9,419 nucleotides of DNA, taken from NCBI GenBank assembly GCA_011046405.1, contig DSAR01000580.1, positions 1 through 9,419 on the forward strand, written 5' to 3'. This DNA is from Chloroflexota bacterium. Its GTDB lineage: Bacteria; Chloroflexota; Anaerolineae; B4-G1. The notes under the pieces were generated by a model. That model did not search any database, was not told the origin of the DNA, and saw only the letters and a list, made by a program, of their open reading frames with translations. Below are positions 5,523 through 9,419 of the stretch, piece after piece. Each line of letters opens with the position of its first letter. Positions within the stretch are counted from its first letter, which is position 1. The translations under genes and the position numbers were made by a program.

Positions 5523-6824
5523 TCACGCTTCATACATCACATCCGCCGCCACGGCGCTCAACAGCATAGTTGCCGTCTTGAGAGCACCCTCATCAAAATC
5601 GAACATCGTGGAATGCTGGGGGCCGCCCACGCCGTGGGCGCCAACAGCGATGTTGGTCGCCTGCCCGCCCTGCGCCTGCACGCGACGCATCATGTATGTG
5701 AAATCCTCGCAGTCGCCGCTCTCGCCGTGCTCGACTGGGTGAATGCCCCCTAGCGCTTGCGCGACCCGCTTTACCTGTCTGGCCAACTCATCACTGCTGC
5801 TGGCGCTCTGCGCCGCACCCATCGCCACAATCTCCAACGTGCAGTTGTACATCGCTGCGGACGCCTCCAACACCCGCACCGCCGCCGCGTACATCTCTGC
5901 ATCCAGTTCGGTGTTTGTGCCGCGCGTCTCGATGACCAGACGCGCATTGGCCGGGATCACGTTGCGCCCACTTCCCGCTTCTAGCCTTCCCACGTTGATA
6001 CGCGTCTCGCCACACCGATGACGCGGAAGCGCATGCAGGTTCACTGCCGCCGTCGCGGCCGCCAGCAGCGCATTCCGCCCGGCCTGCGGATTAGCGCCCG
6101 CGTGCGCCGCTTCCCCCGTCAGATATGCATCGAACTTGGTCGTTGCTGGGTAGTTGTCCAGGCCGGAGACAATTTCGTCCAATGGACGTTCATTGTACAG
6201 GTGATGGCCCACCAGATAATCTACACCCTCCACCACCCCGGCCTCGACCATAGCTCGTGCACCGCGCACGCCCTCTTCAGCCGGCTGGAAAATCAACCGA
6301 ACCTCGCCGCGCAGCCTGGGCTTTAGGGCAGCTAGGATTTGCGCTACGCCCAACCCCACCGCCACATGCCCATCGTGACCACAAGCGTGCATGACCCCCT
6401 CATTGACCGATGCAAAGCCCTCGCGGGCCGGGCGATGACTTGCATCCAAACTCTCTGTCAAATCCAGTGCGTCAATATCAAAGCGCATCCCCAGAACCGG
6501 GCCTGCACCGCACTTGAGCGTCCCCACCACGCCGGTAAATCCGCCCCGCATTGCCTCCATCCAGGTCGGGTCGCCGCCCTGCGCCAGCGCGCGTTCCCAA
6601 CACGCCGCCAACATCTTTGGTGATGGCAGGCCTATGCGCGCCTTTTCCTTGAGCACTTCCCGTCCCGCCGCAACAGCATATCCCAGATCGCTCAACCGCC
6701 GGGCTACCCGTGACGCAGTGCGAAATTCTAGCCAACCAGATTCAGCATACTTGTGGATATCGCGCCGATCAGAGATCAATTGCGCCTCGAGGGCCTCAGC
6801 GCGACTCCGAATATTGTGGATCAT
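5523..6824 (-). CDS. M20-family amidohydrolase, AbgA-like (aminobenzoyl-glutamate hydrolase subunit A type)
   Basis: This 433-residue zinc-dependent amidohydrolase has close to the length of E. coli AbgA and resembles it throughout. Shared stretches include HKYAESGWLEFRTA (24-37), GFTGVVGTL (95-103), FDIDALDLTES (115-125), SHRPAREGFAS, and ATTKFDAYLTGEAAHAGANP in the lid/dimer domain. The metal site is intact: MHACGHDGH (H146, C148, H150, D151, H153), QPAEEG (E183/E184), and H207 or H208. AGAGGTGA lies about 5 nt upstream of the ATG at 6824. AbgA works with a second subunit, AbgB, in cleaving p-aminobenzoyl-glutamate, but no abgB is present here. With the Mo hydroxylase gene 120 bp upstream, a role in hydrolysing an amide product of heterocycle degradation is equally possible. 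Confidence 0.87.
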   Translation of the reverse strand: MIHNIRSRAEALEAQLISDRRDIHKYAESGWLEFRTASRVARRLSDLGYAVAAGREVLKEKARIGLPSPKMLAACWERALAQGGDPTWMEAMRGGFTGVVGTLKCGAGPVLGMRFDIDALDLTESLDASHRPAREGFASVNEGVMHACGHDGHVAVGLGVAQILAALKPRLRGEVRLIFQPAEEGVRGARAMVEAGVVEGVDYLVGHHLYNERPLDEIVSGLDNYPATTKFDAYLTGEAAHAGANPQAGRNALLAAATAAVNLHALPRHRCGETRINVGRLEAGSGRNVIPANARLVIETRGTNTELDAEMYAAAVRVLEASAAMYNCTLEIVAMGAAQSASSSDELARQVKRVAQALGGIHPVEHGESGDCEDFTYMMRRVQAQGGQATNIAVGAHGVGGPQHSTMFDFDEGALKTATMLLSAVAADVMYEA

Positions 6825-6944
6825 AACATCACCTCTTGATCAAGTTTTGTCAAACGCCTATCAGAATGGATTCATAAGAACCATGGATGCACAGTTCGAA
6901 CCCGTTGATGCCTTGCTACCGAGTCAGTCGATTCGCTCCTCCCA

Positions 6945-9278
6945 CTATGCTTGTTCGCGCCGGGCGCGTTCGAGCGCTTTCAACACCTTGACCGGCGTCA
7001 GCGGCAGATCGGGGATGCGCACGCCAATGGCGTCGGCGACGGCGTTGGCGACGGCCGGGGCGGCCGGCGTGAGCGAAGGCTCGCCGATGCCCTTGGAGCC
7101 GAAGGGGCCCACGCCGCTCCCCGATTCCAGCACGATGGGTTCGATGGTCGGGATGTCGCGGGAGGTGGGTATCAGGTATTCGGCAAGAGACGGCGTCTGG
7201 ATGATGCCTTTTTCGACCTGGACCTCCTCCATCAGGGCGTAACCCAGCCCCTGGGCCCCGCCGCCCTGGATCTGGCCAATGGCGGCGGCCCGGTTGATGG
7301 CCCGTCCGATGTCGTGGCAGGCCACGCACTTGTCCAGCGTGACCTCGCCGGTCTCGGTATCGACGGCGACGCGGACGGTCATTGTGCCGAAGGTGAAATC
7401 GGGATAGATATTGCCCTGGAGGTTTTCGGGATCGAGGGCGGCGGTGAAGGGTGCCTTGAACAGGTACAGGTGTGAAAGCTGCATGCCCTCGGCCGCGCAC
7501 ATCGCGGCCAGTTCCGAAAGCGGCAGGGTGTTGTCGGGTTCGTCCTTGACGAACGCCTGGCCCTCGGCCAGATCGATCTTGTCCGGATCGACCTCGAAAT
7601 GCTTGGAGGCGCGCTCCACCAGCACCTCGCGCACTTTGCCGGCGGCGTGATAGACAGCGTTGCCGGACATGTAGAGCTGCCGGGTGGCGGTCGAGGTGCC
7701 GGCCAGCGGCGTCAGGGCGGAGTCGGTGCTGTAGATGGTCATGGCCTCCAGCGGAACGCCCAGCACCTCGCTGGCGATCTGGCACAGGCTGTTGATCTGC
7801 CCGGCGCCCAGGTCGGGGACGCCGCAGCGGATGACGGCGGTGCCGTCTAACTCCATCCCCACCCACGCGCGCGAGGTGTCGTGGAACCAGGTGATGCGGC
7901 CGTAACTCTGCATGTAAGAGGCGAAACCGTGCCCGTACCTGATCGGGCCTTCGTCAGCGGGCTTATCGCCCAGGGCCTCCAGCGCCCGGGTGGCGGTCTC
8001 CTCCAACCACACGGCGCTGGTGATCTCCTGGCCGGTGCTGTTGCGGTCGCCGGTCTCCAGGTAGTTCACGCGGCGCACGTCCAGCGGGTCCAGGTCGAGC
8101 GCCCTGGCGATCTCGTCCATCTGCTGCTCGTAAGCCACGGCGGCCTGGGCTGCGCCGAATCCGCGGAAGGCGCTGGTGAAGGGGTTGTTGGTGGCGGCCG
8201 ACACGCTGTCGACGTGGAGATGGTCCACCCGGTAGGGGCCGCAGGAAGCGACGGTGGCGTAGAGCAGGACGTAGGGGCTCAGGTAGGGGTAGGCACCTGC
8301 GTCGGAGATCATCTCGATCTCGGATGCCGTGATGCGCCCGTTCCGCTTGACCCCGGTGCGGTGGGTGATGATGAAGGGATGGCGCTTGGAATGGGCCTGG
8401 ATCGACTCCTCGCGGGTGTAGACCAGCTTGACGGGACGGCGGGTGTGCTTGGCCAACAGCGCCAGGAAGATCTCGACGGTGATGTCCTCCTTGCCGCCGA
8501 AACCGCCGCCCAGCAACGTGCCCTGGATGTGGACCTTGTTGTGGGGCACGCCCACGGCCCGGGCGATGCTGCGGAAATGCTCCACCACCTGGGTGCAGAC
8601 GCGGATGTTGATCACGTCTTGGTCGTCGACCCAGGCGACGCCGGCCTCCGGCTCGATGTAGGCGTGGTCGATGAAGGGCACGCGGAAGGTGTTCTCGACG
8701 ATGACGTCGGCCACGGCCATGCCGGCCGCCAGGTCCCCCTTGCGGATCTTCCAGGTGGAGACGACGTTGTCCGGCTCGTAGACCACGGGAGCGCCGGGCT
8801 TCAGCGCGTCCTCCGGGTTGTAAACGCCCGGCAGCGGCTCGTATTCGATCTCGATCAGGTCCAGCGCCTTTTCGGCGGTGGCCAGCGTCTCGGCGGCCAC
8901 CAGGGCGATGGGCTCGCCGGCGAAGCGCACCCGGTCACTGGCGAGCACCGGGGCGTCGGATCCCTTGCGCTGCTTCTGGCCGGTCTGCCCCGGCATGTCG
9001 GTCGCCAGCCGGCCGTCCGGCAGGTCGTCGGCCGTCAGCACGCAGACGACGCCTGGCAACTCGCGGGCCTTGCTCACGTCCAGTCGCTGGATGCGGGCCG
9101 AGGCCTCGCTGGAGCGGAAGACCTTGGCGTGCAGCATGTGCGGCATATAGAAATCGCCGGCGTAAACGGTCGTGCCCGTGGTCTTGCCCAGGGCGTCTAC
9201 CCGGCGTAACGGCTTGCCCACGACGCGCAGTTCGGGCCGTTCGACCTCGGGTAAAGGTTTGGCTTTATATTTAGACAT
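6945..9278 (-). CDS. xdhA: Xanthine-dehydrogenase-type aldehyde oxidase/hydroxylase, molybdopterin-binding subunit
   Basis: This 777-residue, full-length large subunit belongs to the xanthine oxidase family. The small alpha/beta hammerhead domain (about residues 20-150, from GKPLRRVDALGKTTGTTVYAGD) is followed by the Mo-cofactor domains. Motifs include GGGFGGKED (257-265), AFRGFGAAQ (370-378), GVPDLGAGQ (486-494), QGGGAQG (671-677) and GSKGIGEPS (728-735). E733 is the expected catalytic base. E264 and R372 match the two residues that position purines in xanthine dehydrogenases (E802 and R880 of the bovine enzyme), which favours a purine-like substrate. GGAGGAG sits about 6 nt upstream of the ATG. 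The FAD and 2Fe-2S partner genes are not in the window and may lie beyond the right edge, past the 16-bp tandem array. The family also includes enzymes acting on aldehydes, nicotinate and other heterocycles. Confidence 0.9.
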   Translation of the reverse strand: MSKYKAKPLPEVERPELRVVGKPLRRVDALGKTTGTTVYAGDFYMPHMLHAKVFRSSEASARIQRLDVSKARELPGVVCVLTADDLPDGRLATDMPGQTGQKQRKGSDAPVLASDRVRFAGEPIALVAAETLATAEKALDLIEIEYEPLPGVYNPEDALKPGAPVVYEPDNVVSTWKIRKGDLAAGMAVADVIVENTFRVPFIDHAYIEPEAGVAWVDDQDVINIRVCTQVVEHFRSIARAVGVPHNKVHIQGTLLGGGFGGKEDITVEIFLALLAKHTRRPVKLVYTREESIQAHSKRHPFIITHRTGVKRNGRITASEIEMISDAGAYPYLSPYVLLYATVASCGPYRVDHLHVDSVSAATNNPFTSAFRGFGAAQAAVAYEQQMDEIARALDLDPLDVRRVNYLETGDRNSTGQEITSAVWLEETATRALEALGDKPADEGPIRYGHGFASYMQSYGRITWFHDTSRAWVGMELDGTAVIRCGVPDLGAGQINSLCQIASEVLGVPLEAMTIYSTDSALTPLAGTSTATRQLYMSGNAVYHAAGKVREVLVERASKHFEVDPDKIDLAEGQAFVKDEPDNTLPLSELAAMCAAEGMQLSHLYLFKAPFTAALDPENLQGNIYPDFTFGTMTVRVAVDTETGEVTLDKCVACHDIGRAINRAAAIGQIQGGGAQGLGYALMEEVQVEKGIIQTPSLAEYLIPTSRDIPTIEPIVLESGSGVGPFGSKGIGEPSLTPAAPAVANAVADAIGVRIPDLPLTPVKVLKALERARREQA

Positions 9279-9296
9279 AAGTACTCCTCCTGCAAT

Positions 9297-9419
9297 TCAG
9301 CGATAGAGCGAATCAGCGATAGAGCGAATCAGCGATAGAGCGAATCAGCGATAGAGCGAATCAGCGATAGAGCGAATCAGCGATAGAGCGAATCAGCGAT
9401 AGAGCGAATCAGCGATAGA
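9297..9419. repeat. 16-bp tandem repeat array (at least 7.7 copies, continues past the window)
   Basis: The unit TCAGCGATAGAGCGAA repeats perfectly from 9297 to the last base: seven full copies plus 11 bases. Each unit is itself made of two 8-bp halves, GCGATAGA and GCGAATCA, which share GCGA and the final A. The array starts only about 18 bp upstream of the xdhA-type start codon, so it occupies the 5' untranslated or promoter region of that gene. Copies are identical, which suggests recent expansion by slippage or active maintenance. Confidence 0.97.

Noticed and set aside
6846..6851. TTGACA on the - strand upstream of the AbgA-like gene as a promoter
   Set aside because: A -10 at proper spacing would fall on the ribosome-binding site and start codon, with no TATAAT-like sequence there.
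7881..9209. Long + strand open frame of 442 codons opposite xdhA
   Set aside because: Antisense shadow of the Mo-hydroxylase gene, rich in Gly, Val, His and Asp with no domain.
9297..9419. CRISPR array or plasmid iterons
   Set aside because: Pure head-to-tail tandem repeats without spacers rule out CRISPR, and no replication initiator gene is present to support an origin.

Overview
The window looks like bacterial chromosome, and my best guess is Chloroflexota (Anaerolineae-like) or a similar GC-rich environmental lineage. That guess rests on the gene mix: a molybdenum hydroxylase, cyclic and M20 amidohydrolases, a cytosolic reductive-dehalogenase-like protein, small HNH and PIN modules, and many short repeats. 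No rRNA or other marker gene is present, so the lineage is an inference.

Left end (1-1046, + strand): a 26-bp hairpin with a GAA loop, a near-consensus sigma-70-type promoter, then two genes overlapping by 4 bp. They encode a ribbon-helix-helix-like protein and an HNH endonuclease. Next comes a three-unit, 17-bp tandem repeat (1087-1136) whose last unit supplies the final codons and stop of a convergent cyclic amidohydrolase gene (1122-2501, - strand). A single copy of the same repeat lies inside that gene.

Middle (2530-3620): a second good promoter drives an AbrB-type antitoxin gene that overlaps a PIN toxin gene. The toxin gene is broken by a 110-bp MITE with an exact 8-bp target duplication, and by a separate frameshift. 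Beyond it, on the - strand, are the last 21 codons of a VOC/glyoxalase-type gene and an intact corrinoid/iron-sulphur reductive-dehalogenase-like gene (3619-4836).

Right half (4837-9419, - strand): a second MITE copy, 109 of 110 bases identical and in opposite orientation, has its own different 8-bp duplication. Then come a truncated XdhC, a complete AbgA-like M20 amidohydrolase, and a complete xanthine-dehydrogenase-type molybdopterin subunit. Upstream of the last gene a 16-bp tandem array runs off the window.

The right-hand genes, together with the cyclic amidohydrolase, would suit catabolism of purines, ureides or other cyclic amides: hydroxylation by the Mo enzyme, ring opening, then amide hydrolysis. 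The substrates cannot be read from sequence. The truncated XdhC, the VOC remnant and the MITE insertions show that the region between about 2.9 and 5.5 kb is decaying and has been repeatedly hit by small elements.
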